Shown in pieces: positions 1 to 7,541 of a stretch of 14,215 bases of DNA. Both the position numbers and the translations under genes were made by a program. The stretch's first letter is position 1. Each line of letters starts with the position of its first letter. The stretch comes from an uncultured Collinsella sp. Lineage in GTDB: Bacteria > Actinomycetota > Coriobacteriia > Coriobacteriales > Coriobacteriaceae. Location of the stretch: positions 1-14,215 of the forward strand of contig CABSNH010000030.1 in assembly GCA_902478985.1 (NCBI GenBank), written 5' to 3'. The notes beneath the pieces were generated by a model. The model did not search any database, had not been told where the DNA came from, and saw nothing but the letters and a program-made list of their open reading frames with translations.

Positions 1-3000
1 ATAAGAGACAGGCCCACGGCAACCTGCACCTGGGCATCGACGTGGGCTCCACCACCGTTAAGCTCGCCGTGCTCAGCGACGACAACCAGATCGTCTACGC
101 CAAGTACCAGCGCCACCACACCGACGTCCGTGCCTGCGCCCGCGACCTGTTCGAGGGCGCCGCGACCGTGCTGCCGACGGCCCAGATGACCTGCGCCATT
201 ACCGGCTCGGGCGGCCTGCTGCTGTCCCAGTGGCTCGACCTGGAGTTTGTCCAGGAGGTCATCGCCAGCAAGCGTGCCGTCGAGACCCTCATCCCTGCCA
301 CCGATGTTGCCATCGAGCTGGGCGGCGAGGACGCCAAGATCATCTATTTCGACAACGGCATCGAGCAGCGCATGAACGGCACCTGCGCCGGCGGCACGGG
401 CGCGTTCATCGACCAGATGGCAACCCTGCTGCACACCGACGCGAGCGGCCTCAACGAGCTCGCGGCCAACGCCACCACCATCTATCCCATCGCCAGCCGC
501 TGCGGCGTTTTTGCCAAGACCGACGTCCAGCCGCTGCTCAACGAGGGCGCCCGCCCCGAGGACGTGGCTGCCTCCATCTTCCAGGCCGTCGTGACCCAGA
601 CCATCTCGGGCCTGGCATGCGGCCGTCCCATCCGCGGCAACGTCGCCTTCTTGGGCGGCCCGCTGCAGTACCTCTCCGAGCTGCGCCACCGCTTCTACCT
701 CACGCTCAACCTGGACGAGGAGCACCGCATTGTGCCCCAAAACGCTCACCTGTTTGTGGCGAGCGGCGCCGCCATGGCGCACGAGTCCAACAAGCTCAGC
801 ACGTTCCCGCAGCTCATCGAGGCCATCGATGCCCTGGGTGACACGCAGGGTGCCGAGGTCGAGCGTCTGGACCCGCTCTTTGCCACCGATGAGGACTTTG
901 CCGAGTTCAAGACCCGCCACGACCAGGAAGTCGTTCCCAAGGGCAAGCTCGAAGGCTACACCGGCCGCGTGTTCATCGGCATCGACGCCGGCTCCACCAC
1001 CATGAAGGCCGCGCTCGTGGGCGAGGACGGTCAGCTGCTGCACACCTGGTACGGCAACAACAACGGCGACATCCTGGGCACGGCCAAGGTCATCATGGCC
1101 GATTTCTACAACCACATCCCCGCCGGCTGCACCATCGGCCACGTGACCACCACGGGCTACGGCGAGGCGCTGCTCATCGAGGCCCTCAAGGCCGATTCCG
1201 GCGAGATCGAGACCGTCGCTCACCTGCGCGGCGCCAAGGCGTTCCTGCCCGGCGTCGAGTTCATTCTGGACATTGGCGGCCAGGACATGAAGTGCCTGCG
1301 CGTCAAGGACGGCGTTATCGAGCACATCATGCTCAACGAGGCCTGCTCGTCGGGTTGCGGTAGCTTTATCGAGAGCTTCGCCGTCTCTATGAACATGGAC
1401 GTGCGCGCGTTTGCCGATGCTGCCATCCATGCCAAGGCCCCCGTCGACCTGGGCAGCCGCTGCACAGTCTTTATGAACTCGCGCGTCAAGCAGGCGCAAA
1501 AGGAAGGCGCCACGGTGGGCGACATCGCGGCCGGCCTGTCCTATTCCGTCATCAAGAATGCCCTGTTCAAGGTCATTAAGCTGCGCGACCCCAAGGAGAT
1601 TGGCAGTCAGGTGATCGTCCAGGGCGGCACCTTTATGTCCGATGCCACGCTGCGCGCGTTTGAGCAGCTTACCGGCGTGCATGCCGTGCGCCCTGACATC
1701 GCCGGCTGCATGGGCGCCTACGGTGCGGCCCTGCTCGCCCGCGATCGCGCCGGCGCCGACGGCACCTCGACCATTCTTTCTGCCGAGGACATCGCGCACC
1801 TTACCGTGACGCAAAAGCAAGTCCGCTGCGGCCGTTGCTCTAACAACTGCCAGCTTACCGTCAACGACTTTGGCGGCGGCAGGCGCTTCATTACCGGTAA
1901 CCGCTGCGAGAAGGGTGCTGGCCACAAAAAGCAGAAAACCGAGGCCCCCAACCTCTTCAAAAAGAAAAATGAGCTGCTCTTTAACCGCGAGATCCTGAGT
2001 CCTGACGAGGCCCCGCGCGGCACCGTCGGCATTCCGCGCGCGCTCAACATGTACGAGAACTACCCCTTCTGGCATGCGTTCTTTACGCGCCTGGGCTTTA
2101 GCGTGCAGCTGTCCGACCAGTCGAGCAAAAAGACCTACCAGGCGGGCATCGAGTCCATGCCGTCCGAGAGCGTGTGCTACCCGGCCAAGATGAGCCACGG
2201 CCACGTGATGAACCTTATCGACCGTGACGTCGACTTCATCTGGATGCCGTGCGTGCGCTGGGAGCGCAAAGAGGACCCGACCGCCGGTAACTGCTACAAC
2301 TGCCCCATCGTCATGAGCTACCCCACGGCGTTGGCACTCAACATCGACGAGATCCGCGAGCAGAACATCGAGTTCCTGTACCCGTTTGTGCCCTATCACG
2401 ACAAGACCGAGCTCAAGCGCCGCCTGTACCAGGTGCTCGCCGTCGACCGCGTGGCCGATGCGCAAGCCGGTCGCGGTCGCGTGCGCGGTCCCAAGATCAC
2501 GCGCTCCGAGGTCGATGCCGCCGTCAACGCTGCCTTTGAGGCCGACGCGCGTTTCCACGAGGACATCCAGACCATGGGCGAGGAGGCTCTTAAGTGGGTC
2601 GAGGACCACGGTGGCCACGGCATCGTGCTCGCTGGTCGTCCCTACCATAACGACCCCGAGATCAACCATGCCCTGCCCGAGCTCATCTCGAGCTTTGGCT
2701 TTGCGGTCTTTACCGAGGATTCGCTCGCGCATCTGGTAAAGCCTGAGCGTCCGATTCGCGTCGTCGACCAGTGGATGTACCACAGCCGCCTGTACGCCGT
2801 CGCCCGTTTTGTGACGATGCGCAACGATTTGGACCTGATTCAGCTCAACTCCTTCGGCTGTGGTCTGGACGCCCTGACAACCGATCAGGTGCAGGAGATT
2901 CTGGAAGCCAGCGGCAAGATCTACACCGTGCTCAAGATCGATGAGGTGTCCAACCTGGGCGCCGCGCGCATCCGCATCCGCTCACTCATGGCCGCGCTCA

Positions 3001-4553
3001 AGGACCAGGAGGCCGAGCGCTTGGCCGAGGCCACGGCCGCGGGCGAGGCTTACGAGCAGGGCGATGCCGCGCCGGTGGCGCCCTCCACGGATGCCCCAGC
3101 GTTCGCGAGCCGCAAGTACACGTTTGAGGCTCAGCGCGAGAGTGCTTCGACCGCGTGGCCCAAGGTGCCCTTTACCGAGCAGATGCGCGACGAGGGCTAT
3201 ACCATCCTGTGCCCGCAGATGGCACCGATTCACTTTGACCTGGTCAAAGAGGTGTTCCGCGGTGCCGGCTACAACCTGGAGCTGCTGCCCTCGACCGACC
3301 ACGACGCCGTCGAGGCCGGCCTGCGCTATGTGAACAACGACATCTGCTATCCGTCGATTCTGGTGACGGGCCAGATCATGGAGGCCATCGAGAGCGGTCG
3401 GTACGACCTGTCCAAGACGGCCGTGGTCATCAGCCAGACCGGCGGCGGTTGCCGTGCCACCAACTACATCGCGCTCATCCGTAAGGCCCTGCGCGAGAGC
3501 GGCCACCCCGAGATTCCGGTGATCTCGCTTTCGGCCGTGGCGCTCGGCGAGGACAACCCCGGCTTTAAGATTACGCCGGCGCTGCTTAAGCAGGCCGTGT
3601 ACGCGGTGCTCTTTGGCGACGTGATGATGCAGATGCTCTACCGCTGCCGTCCGTACGAGGCCACGCCCGGTGCTGCCAACGCGCTCTACGAGGAGTATAT
3701 GGCGCGCGCCCGCAAGTTGGCGCCCAAGTTCAACCGCCACAACTACACCAAGCTGTGCCGCGAGGCCATCCACGCGTTCGACACCATGCCGCTCGTGGGC
3801 GAGGGCACCAAGCCGCGCGTGGGCGTGGTCGGCGAGATCCTGGTCAAGTTCCACCCTACGGCCAACAACCACGTGGTCGATGTCATCGAGCGTGAGGGCT
3901 GCGAGGCCGTAGTACCGGGCCTGCTCGACTTCTTCCTGTACTCCATGAGCAACGCTGAGCTGCAGAAGGACGAGTTGGGAAGCTCTGCCACTACGCGCGC
4001 TGGTATGCAGGCGCTCATTAAGCTGGTGGACTGGATGCGCACGCCGGTGGAAGAGATGCTCGAAAAGTCCCGCCGCTTTGAGGCGCCCGAGCGCATCGGC
4101 ACCATGGCCGACAAGGCCCGCACGGTGCTTTCGGTGTGCAACAACATGGGCGAGGGCTGGCTGCTCACGGCCGAGATGCTCGACCTAATCGACCATGGCG
4201 CGCCCAACATCATCTGCACGCAGCCCTTCGCGTGCCTGCCCAATCACGTGGTGGGCAAGGCCGTGATCAAGGAGCTGCGCCGTCAGCATCCCGAGAGCAA
4301 CATCGTTGCGGTGGACTACGACCCCGGTGCATCCGAGGTCAACCAGCTCAACCGCATTAAGCTCATGATCAGCGTGGCCAAGGAAAACATGCGCGCCGGT
4401 AAGGGCTTTAAGCTCGAGAAGGTGGCGCCGCTCGCGATGGACGAGGTCACCGGCCAGATGCGTGCCCATGACGGCTGCGTGAGCTGCGGACCGGCCAGCG
4501 AGGACGCCGTGGCGTCGGTCGCCAAGCGTCTGGGACGCGGCATTAAGAAGTAG
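1..4553 (+). CDS. Acyl-CoA dehydratase activase / HgdB-like fusion protein (5' end outside window)
   Basis: This is a giant fused protein of the BadF/BadG/BcrA/BcrD (2-hydroxyglutaryl-CoA dehydratase activator) family. Activators of this family use ATP to push an electron into a dehydratase or reductase; the substrate here cannot be read. Residues are numbered from the GTG at nt 42. The frame is open to the left edge, and the codons before nt 42 read ...LHLGID, completing the GIDVGSTT phosphate loop, so the GTG is not the start and a few N-terminal codons are missing. There are two ASKHA ATPase domains (about 1-245 and 310-570; second loop GIDAGSTT). Each has the activase cysteine pair: C115/C154 and C435/C474. 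A CX2CX3C cluster (596, 599, 603) plus C622 follows. A DUF2229-like segment begins near 660 (GIPRALNMYENYPF, then ESVCYPAK with C712). HgdB-like segments come next, with RPYHNDPEIN, NNDICYPS and a C-terminal GCVSCGP. Family and domain order are confident; the partner enzyme is unknown. A strong terminator follows. Confidence 0.93.
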   Translation, partial: KRQAHGNLHLGIDVGSTTVKLAVLSDDNQIVYAKYQRHHTDVRACARDLFEGAATVLPTAQMTCAITGSGGLLLSQWLDLEFVQEVIASKRAVETLIPATDVAIELGGEDAKIIYFDNGIEQRMNGTCAGGTGAFIDQMATLLHTDASGLNELAANATTIYPIASRCGVFAKTDVQPLLNEGARPEDVAASIFQAVVTQTISGLACGRPIRGNVAFLGGPLQYLSELRHRFYLTLNLDEEHRIVPQNAHLFVASGAAMAHESNKLSTFPQLIEAIDALGDTQGAEVERLDPLFATDEDFAEFKTRHDQEVVPKGKLEGYTGRVFIGIDAGSTTMKAALVGEDGQLLHTWYGNNNGDILGTAKVIMADFYNHIPAGCTIGHVTTTGYGEALLIEALKADSGEIETVAHLRGAKAFLPGVEFILDIGGQDMKCLRVKDGVIEHIMLNEACSSGCGSFIESFAVSMNMDVRAFADAAIHAKAPVDLGSRCTVFMNSRVKQAQKEGATVGDIAAGLSYSVIKNALFKVIKLRDPKEIGSQVIVQGGTFMSDATLRAFEQLTGVHAVRPDIAGCMGAYGAALLARDRAGADGTSTILSAEDIAHLTVTQKQVRCGRCSNNCQLTVNDFGGGRRFITGNRCEKGAGHKKQKTEAPNLFKKKNELLFNREILSPDEAPRGTVGIPRALNMYENYPFWHAFFTRLGFSVQLSDQSSKKTYQAGIESMPSESVCYPAKMSHGHVMNLIDRDVDFIWMPCVRWERKEDPTAGNCYNCPIVMSYPTALALNIDEIREQNIEFLYPFVPYHDKTELKRRLYQVLAVDRVADAQAGRGRVRGPKITRSEVDAAVNAAFEADARFHEDIQTMGEEALKWVEDHGGHGIVLAGRPYHNDPEINHALPELISSFGFAVFTEDSLAHLVKPERPIRVVDQWMYHSRLYAVARFVTMRNDLDLIQLNSFGCGLDALTTDQVQEILEASGKIYTVLKIDEVSNLGAARIRIRSLMAALKDQEAERLAEATAAGEAYEQGDAAPVAPSTDAPAFASRKYTFEAQRESASTAWPKVPFTEQMRDEGYTILCPQMAPIHFDLVKEVFRGAGYNLELLPSTDHDAVEAGLRYVNNDICYPSILVTGQIMEAIESGRYDLSKTAVVISQTGGGCRATNYIALIRKALRESGHPEIPVISLSAVALGEDNPGFKITPALLKQAVYAVLFGDVMMQMLYRCRPYEATPGAANALYEEYMARARKLAPKFNRHNYTKLCREAIHAFDTMPLVGEGTKPRVGVVGEILVKFHPTANNHVVDVIEREGCEAVVPGLLDFFLYSMSNAELQKDELGSSATTRAGMQALIKLVDWMRTPVEEMLEKSRRFEAPERIGTMADKARTVLSVCNNMGEGWLLTAEMLDLIDHGAPNIICTQPFACLPNHVVGKAVIKELRRQHPESNIVAVDYDPGASEVNQLNRIKLMISVAKENMRAGKGFKLEKVAPLAMDEVTGQMRAHDGCVSCGPASEDAVASVAKRLGRGIKK

Positions 4554-4581
4554 ACGGTCTGCTATGGGCTGGATATGAGAC

Positions 4582-4618
4582 AAACGGGTGGTAGCCGTAC
4601 CGGCTACCATCCGTTTTT
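4582..4618 (+). terminator. Strong intrinsic terminator of the activase gene
   Basis: A 16-bp stem with one G-T wobble (left arm 4582-4597, right arm 4601-4616) closes a 3-nt TAC loop and runs into TTTTT at 4614-4618. It begins 28 nt after the activase stop codon. The A-rich left foot pairs with part of the T tract, so it may also work weakly on the opposite strand. Confidence 0.9.
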
Positions 4619-4888
4619 GCTGGACATATGTTGCGTAAACGCCCCGACTATCACCCTTTGCGAACAAAGATTTTGGAAGTATGCGGCAAAATCTGAATAG
4701 ACCGAGCACACCGGATATGTCCAAGCTCTGTACCTGCGGTTTTATTGGCGAAAAACTGGGGTGCGCTCGAGAGTTCTAGAATTTGCCGCATACTTCCGAA
4801 AACGACGTCTCGGTGGCACCAAAAATTGCCCTCGGAACCCTGAGATAATGAACATATGTAGCCGTTTGCCGCAAAATACCATCCGTTT
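4605..4888. repeat. Segment bounded by 12-bp direct repeats, possible inserted element
   Basis: The 12-mer TACCATCCGTTT occurs at 4605-4616, inside the right arm of the terminator, and again at 4877-4888. Just inside these copies are matching inverted 9-mers, ACATATGTT at 4624-4632 and AACATATGT at 4851-4859. A 9-mer TTTGCCGCA recurs at 4782-4790 and 4865-4873. By eye the segment is more AT-rich than the flanking genes and has no host-like coding frame. It contains the inverted-repeat core listed separately. The arrangement resembles a small non-autonomous insertion, but the direct repeat could also be a duplicated piece of the terminator arm. Copy number cannot be judged from this window. 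Confidence 0.45.
4675..4797. repeat. Long inverted repeat, foldable element (MITE-like or structured RNA)
   Basis: The arms at 4675-4694 and 4778-4797 are inverted copies matching at 19 of 20 positions, with a perfect 16-bp core GGAAGTATGCGGCAAA. Nested inside is a second pairing, 4703-4712 with 4760-4769, containing one A-C mismatch. The two helices are separated by 8 nt on each side (4695-4702 and 4770-4777), so the whole 123 nt could fold into one long symmetrical hairpin on either strand. The core overlaps no convincing gene. Known explanations for such a shape include a miniature inverted-repeat element, a small structured RNA, or a processed intergenic repeat; the sequence alone does not choose between them. 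Confidence 0.6.
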
Positions 4889-4969
4889 AAGGAACCCGTC
4901 CCCAACGCGCGTCATCTTTACGGTTGAATAAATACACATCTATGGAATTACGTAAGAGAGGACCGTTCC

Positions 4970-5929
4970 ATGAGCTACAAGACCGTTTGTGTTGCCGGCG
5001 GCGGCGTGTTGGGAAGCCAGATTGCCTTTCAAGCTGCCTACTGCGGCTTTGATGTGACGATTTGGCTGCGCAGCGAGGGCAGCATCGGCCGCACCCAGCC
5101 CAAGATCGATCATGTGCGCGAGGAGTACATCGCGGCAATCGAGGGCATGGCGGATGGCACAGGCGAGTGATGCGCCGGTATCGCCGATAGTGGCCAGCCC
5201 TTCGACAAGGAGGCGGCACTCGCCGCCGTCGAGCGTGCTTACTCCACGCTCAAGCTGGAGCTCGATCTTGCCAAGGCCGTAGCCGACGCCGACTTGGTCA
5301 TCGAGTCTATGGCCGAGGACACCCAGGCAAAGATCGACTTCTACAAAAAGCTCGCCCCGGTTCTCCCGCAAAAGACCGTCGTCGTGACGAACTCCTCTAC
5401 GCTGCTGCCGAGCACCTTTGCCAAGTACACTGGTCGCCCCGAGAAGTACCTGTCGCTGCACTTTGCCAACTCCATCTGGAAGAACAACATGACCGAGGTC
5501 ATGGCGCAGGACCAAACCGACAAGCGCTACTTCGACGAGCTCGTCGACTTCGCCAACGACATTCGCATGCTTGCCCTGCCCGTCAACAAGGAAAAGAACG
5601 GCTACCTGCTCAATTCCATGCTGGTGCCATGGCTGCTTTCGGGCCTCGACCTGTATGTCTCGGGCGTGAGCGATCCCAAGAGCATCGACCTCGCATGGAC
5701 GCGCGGTACCGGCGCCCCCAAGGGTCCATTCCGCGTATTCGACACGGTTGGTATCCAGACGGCTTACAACATCGTTATGCAGTACCAGAAGGTGCCGGGC
5801 CTGGTGAGCCCGTTGCTCAAAAAGATGATGATGCCCTACAACTTTAAGGCCATGGCATCCGTCCTCAAGCAGATGCTCGACGAAGGCAAGCTGGGCGAAA
5901 GCTCGGGCGAGGGCTTCTTCAAGTACTAA
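4970..5929 (+). pseudogene. 3-hydroxyacyl-CoA dehydrogenase, interrupted by in-frame TGA
   Basis: The intact protein would oxidise a 3-hydroxyacyl-CoA to the 3-oxoacyl-CoA with NAD+, as in fatty-acid or butyrate-type metabolism. The start ATG at 4970 has a good Shine-Dalgarno sequence (GAGAGGA, 4956-4962). The N-terminus shows the Rossmann motif CVAGGGVLGSQIAFQ. Codon 67 is TGA (5168-5170). The same frame then continues without error for over 250 codons to TAA at 5927. Counting the stop as residue 67, the catalytic set is present: Ser143 in TNSSTL, His164 in LSLHFANS, Glu176 in NNMTEV and Asn215 in GYLLNSML. The full frame of about 319 residues is close to the family length. As written, translation gives a 66-residue fragment; the next ATG, at 5294, lacks a ribosome binding site and most of the NAD fold. 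A TGG (Trp) to TGA change is the simplest explanation; sequencing error, readthrough or selenocysteine are alternatives. Family call is high confidence, pseudogene status moderate. Confidence 0.82.
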
Positions 5930-5932
5930 AAA

Positions 5933-5982
5933 ATGATCCCTCGGGGACGGAGGAAAGCGGATCATCGCATTTCTGCGTCCCC
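5933..5982. repeat. GGGGAC-loop hairpin, possible weak terminator
   Basis: ATGATCC (5933-5939) pairs with GGATCAT (5959-5965), and the loop carries GGGGACGGAGG. Downstream CGTCCCC (5976-5982) is the exact complement of GGGGACG (5943-5949), so two alternative pairings are possible. It starts 4 nt after the dehydrogenase stop. No good T tract follows, so terminator activity is uncertain. The same GGGGAC-in-loop design recurs near 12380 and 12465. Confidence 0.5.
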
Positions 5983-6111
5983 TGTGCGTCTTGCGGCTAA
6001 CAGTTCCGGCTGCCGTGAGCCTAAGCTAGCCTTAAGGGGCGTTTGTTAAGCTTCGAGTCATAATTGGACAGAGCTTGGCAAGTGCCCTGGAATATGAAGG
6101 AAACGGCAGCG
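5983..6111. other. Gap after the dehydrogenase, no gene seen
   Basis: This stretch lies between the GGGGAC hairpin and the doubtful small ORF at 6112. It holds short TAAG/CTTA repeats near 6022-6050 and no convincing promoter. TTGGAC at 6063-6068 and AATATG at 6091-6096 are 22 nt apart, too far for a normal sigma-70 pair. Confidence 0.4.
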
Positions 6112-6294
6112 ATGGAATTCTTCGATGGTGACGACATGGGATCGAGTAGCGAAGACGGCTGCGACGAAACTGCCCCGTTTGTCAAAGTCGACCCCTTTGG
6201 CGCCGATACCCTGAGCTGCTATGTGCGCTTTGCAACATCCCGCGCCGGCATCACTCCACGTCAAACTCCACGCGATCGAGTTCGGGCACATTGA
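6112..6294 (+). CDS. Small hypothetical ORF, possibly a truncated gene
   Basis: I do not recognise this 60-codon frame. It begins MEFFDGDDMG and has an acidic first third. AAGGA at 6097-6101 sits 10 nt before the ATG, an acceptable ribosome binding site; another in-frame ATG lies at 6094. The middle (FVKVDPFGADTLSCYVRFAT) uses codons like those of neighbouring genes. The last 14 codons run antisense into the 3' end of the DUF389 gene and look non-native (RQTPRDRVRAH). It may be the 5' remnant of a gene truncated by a rearrangement, a genuine small protein, or chance. Convergent overlap with the DUF389 gene is 44 nt. Confidence 0.3.
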   Translation: MEFFDGDDMGSSSEDGCDETAPFVKVDPFGADTLSCYVRFATSRAGITPRQTPRDRVRAH

Positions 6295-7390
6295 GGTCGA
6301 TGAGCTTGCGGGCGACGCGGCGGTCGTGCGCCCCGAGTGCCTCGCTTGTCGTCACGTGAGCGACAACCTCGCGCTCGACAAGGCCCTCCTTGTCGCCTTC
6401 GGTAGCCGAAGTCTCGACGGCGACGGTGTAATCCTTAAAGCCCGGCAGCACCGCGGCAAGTTCGCGCGTAGTTTCGGTGACGCCGTAGCCGTCCTGCACG
6501 CCGGCCTGCGCCGAGCCAATGGACCCCGCGGTCATAACGATGCAGGGGATGGCAAAGATCACCGTACCCACGATGATGCGGCGGCGCACCTTGTGCGACA
6601 GCTCATCGACCTCGGCATTTTCCTCGGCGGTCACAATGCCGTCACCGTTGAGGTCGCGCTTGAGCGGTACACGTAAAAGAAGCAATACGGCTTCGGCCGC
6701 CAGTGCGATAAAGACGACGTTGATGCCAAACTCGTAGAGGGCCGAGAGGAACAGCGACCCGCTCGCGATGGCAATGCCGTAACCTGCCGCGCACAGGGGC
6801 GGCATGAGTGCGGTCGCCACGGCTACGCCGGCAATGAGCGTCGAAGGCTCCTGGTCGCGCGAGTTACCCAGCCCGCCCGCAAAGCCGCCCGCGAGCGCGA
6901 CGGCAAGGTCCCATACGGTGGGTGTCGAGTTATCGATGATGGCGGCCGTGGTGGTGCCAAGGGGCGAGAGCTTAAAATACAGCGTGGACGTGATCAGGCA
7001 AAGGACCATCTGTAGAGCCAAGCCCGCGACGGCTTCGACGGTAATCTCGCGGTCGAGCGTGGCGATGCCGTATGCCATGGCAAGGACCGAGCCCATGAGC
7101 GGGCAGATGAGCATGGCGCCCACAATGGCGATGTCCGAATCGATATCGAGGCCGACACTCGCGATCAGCATGGCGATAATGAGGATGCACAGGTGCGAGC
7201 CGGTCAGGCGCGCCCCGTTTACAAAGCGCTTACGAATTACGTGATAGGGGGCGCGACCCTCGCGAATGTTGAATGCGCGCCTCAGGAAGCGGCCGGCGTT
7301 CTCCATGACCTCGCTATAGGCAGGGCGGATGCCGTGGCGTCGGTGATGGCGCTCGCGCAGTCGCTTGAGCTGCTGGTTATCGAGTTTCAT
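6251..7390 (-). CDS. DUF389-family membrane protein with an EF-hand-like loop
   Basis: This 379-residue integral membrane protein matches the DUF389 (TIGR00341-type) family, whose function is not established. I chose the ATG at 7390 because AGGTG (7398-7394) lies just upstream; an earlier in-frame ATG at 7420 would add ten unlikely residues (MHSPRRSEVN). A basic N-terminal segment (1-60) precedes hydrophobic segments near 63-82, 86-110, 118-138, 160-176, 184-210, 213-240 and 268-290. The signature is the glycine/proline-rich stretch IVGAMLICPLMGSVLAMAYG near 89-108. Residues 246-257 (DLNGDGIVTAEE) match a canonical 12-residue calcium loop with ligands at D1, N3, D5, T9 and E12. The loop lies in a segment that is probably cytoplasmic, given its flanking basic residues. 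The C-terminal 85 residues are soluble. The gene lies downstream of the OPT gene on the same strand but behind a terminator, so it probably has its own promoter; TTGACG at 7509-7504 with TCTAAG at 7484-7479 is a weak candidate. Confidence 0.85.
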   Translation of the reverse strand: MKLDNQQLKRLRERHHRRHGIRPAYSEVMENAGRFLRRAFNIREGRAPYHVIRKRFVNGARLTGSHLCILIIAMLIASVGLDIDSDIAIVGAMLICPLMGSVLAMAYGIATLDREITVEAVAGLALQMVLCLITSTLYFKLSPLGTTTAAIIDNSTPTVWDLAVALAGGFAGGLGNSRDQEPSTLIAGVAVATALMPPLCAAGYGIAIASGSLFLSALYEFGINVVFIALAAEAVLLLLRVPLKRDLNGDGIVTAEENAEVDELSHKVRRRIIVGTVIFAIPCIVMTAGSIGSAQAGVQDGYGVTETTRELAAVLPGFKDYTVAVETSATEGDKEGLVEREVVAHVTTSEALGAHDRRVARKLIDLNVPELDRVEFDVE

Positions 7391-7541
7391 GTTCACCTCG
7401 CTTCGCCGCGGGCTATGCATCGCGCCCGCTGCCTCTACTCTACACCGCGGCAGGCGGGGTGGTCATCTTGACGTGAAACTTAGACGAGTAGGTAAAGGGG
7501 GCGCGTCAAACGAGGTTGAAGCCGAGGGTTTCGGCAGATAC

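Noticed and set aside
2982..3872. 296-codon minus-strand frame opposite the activase gene
   Set aside because: It is a by-product of G/C-rich third positions on the plus strand; the plus frame has clear family motifs throughout and the minus frame has none.
4651..4905. 84-codon minus-strand frame over the inverted-repeat element
   Set aside because: The start is a TTG with no ribosome binding site, the codon use is unlike the neighbours, and much of it is made of the repeat arms. It is more likely to be non-coding repeat sequence.
4917..4946. TTTACG and TATGGA as a promoter for the dehydrogenase gene
   Set aside because: The spacing is 18 nt but the -10 matches consensus at only three of six positions; too weak to list as a feature.
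4940..5965. 341-codon minus-strand frame covering the whole interrupted dehydrogenase
   Set aside because: It is open across the TGA and could look like the real gene, but it has no recognisable motif and is His/Gly/Val-rich in the way antisense frames are. The plus strand has a ribosome binding site, a Rossmann motif and the catalytic residues.
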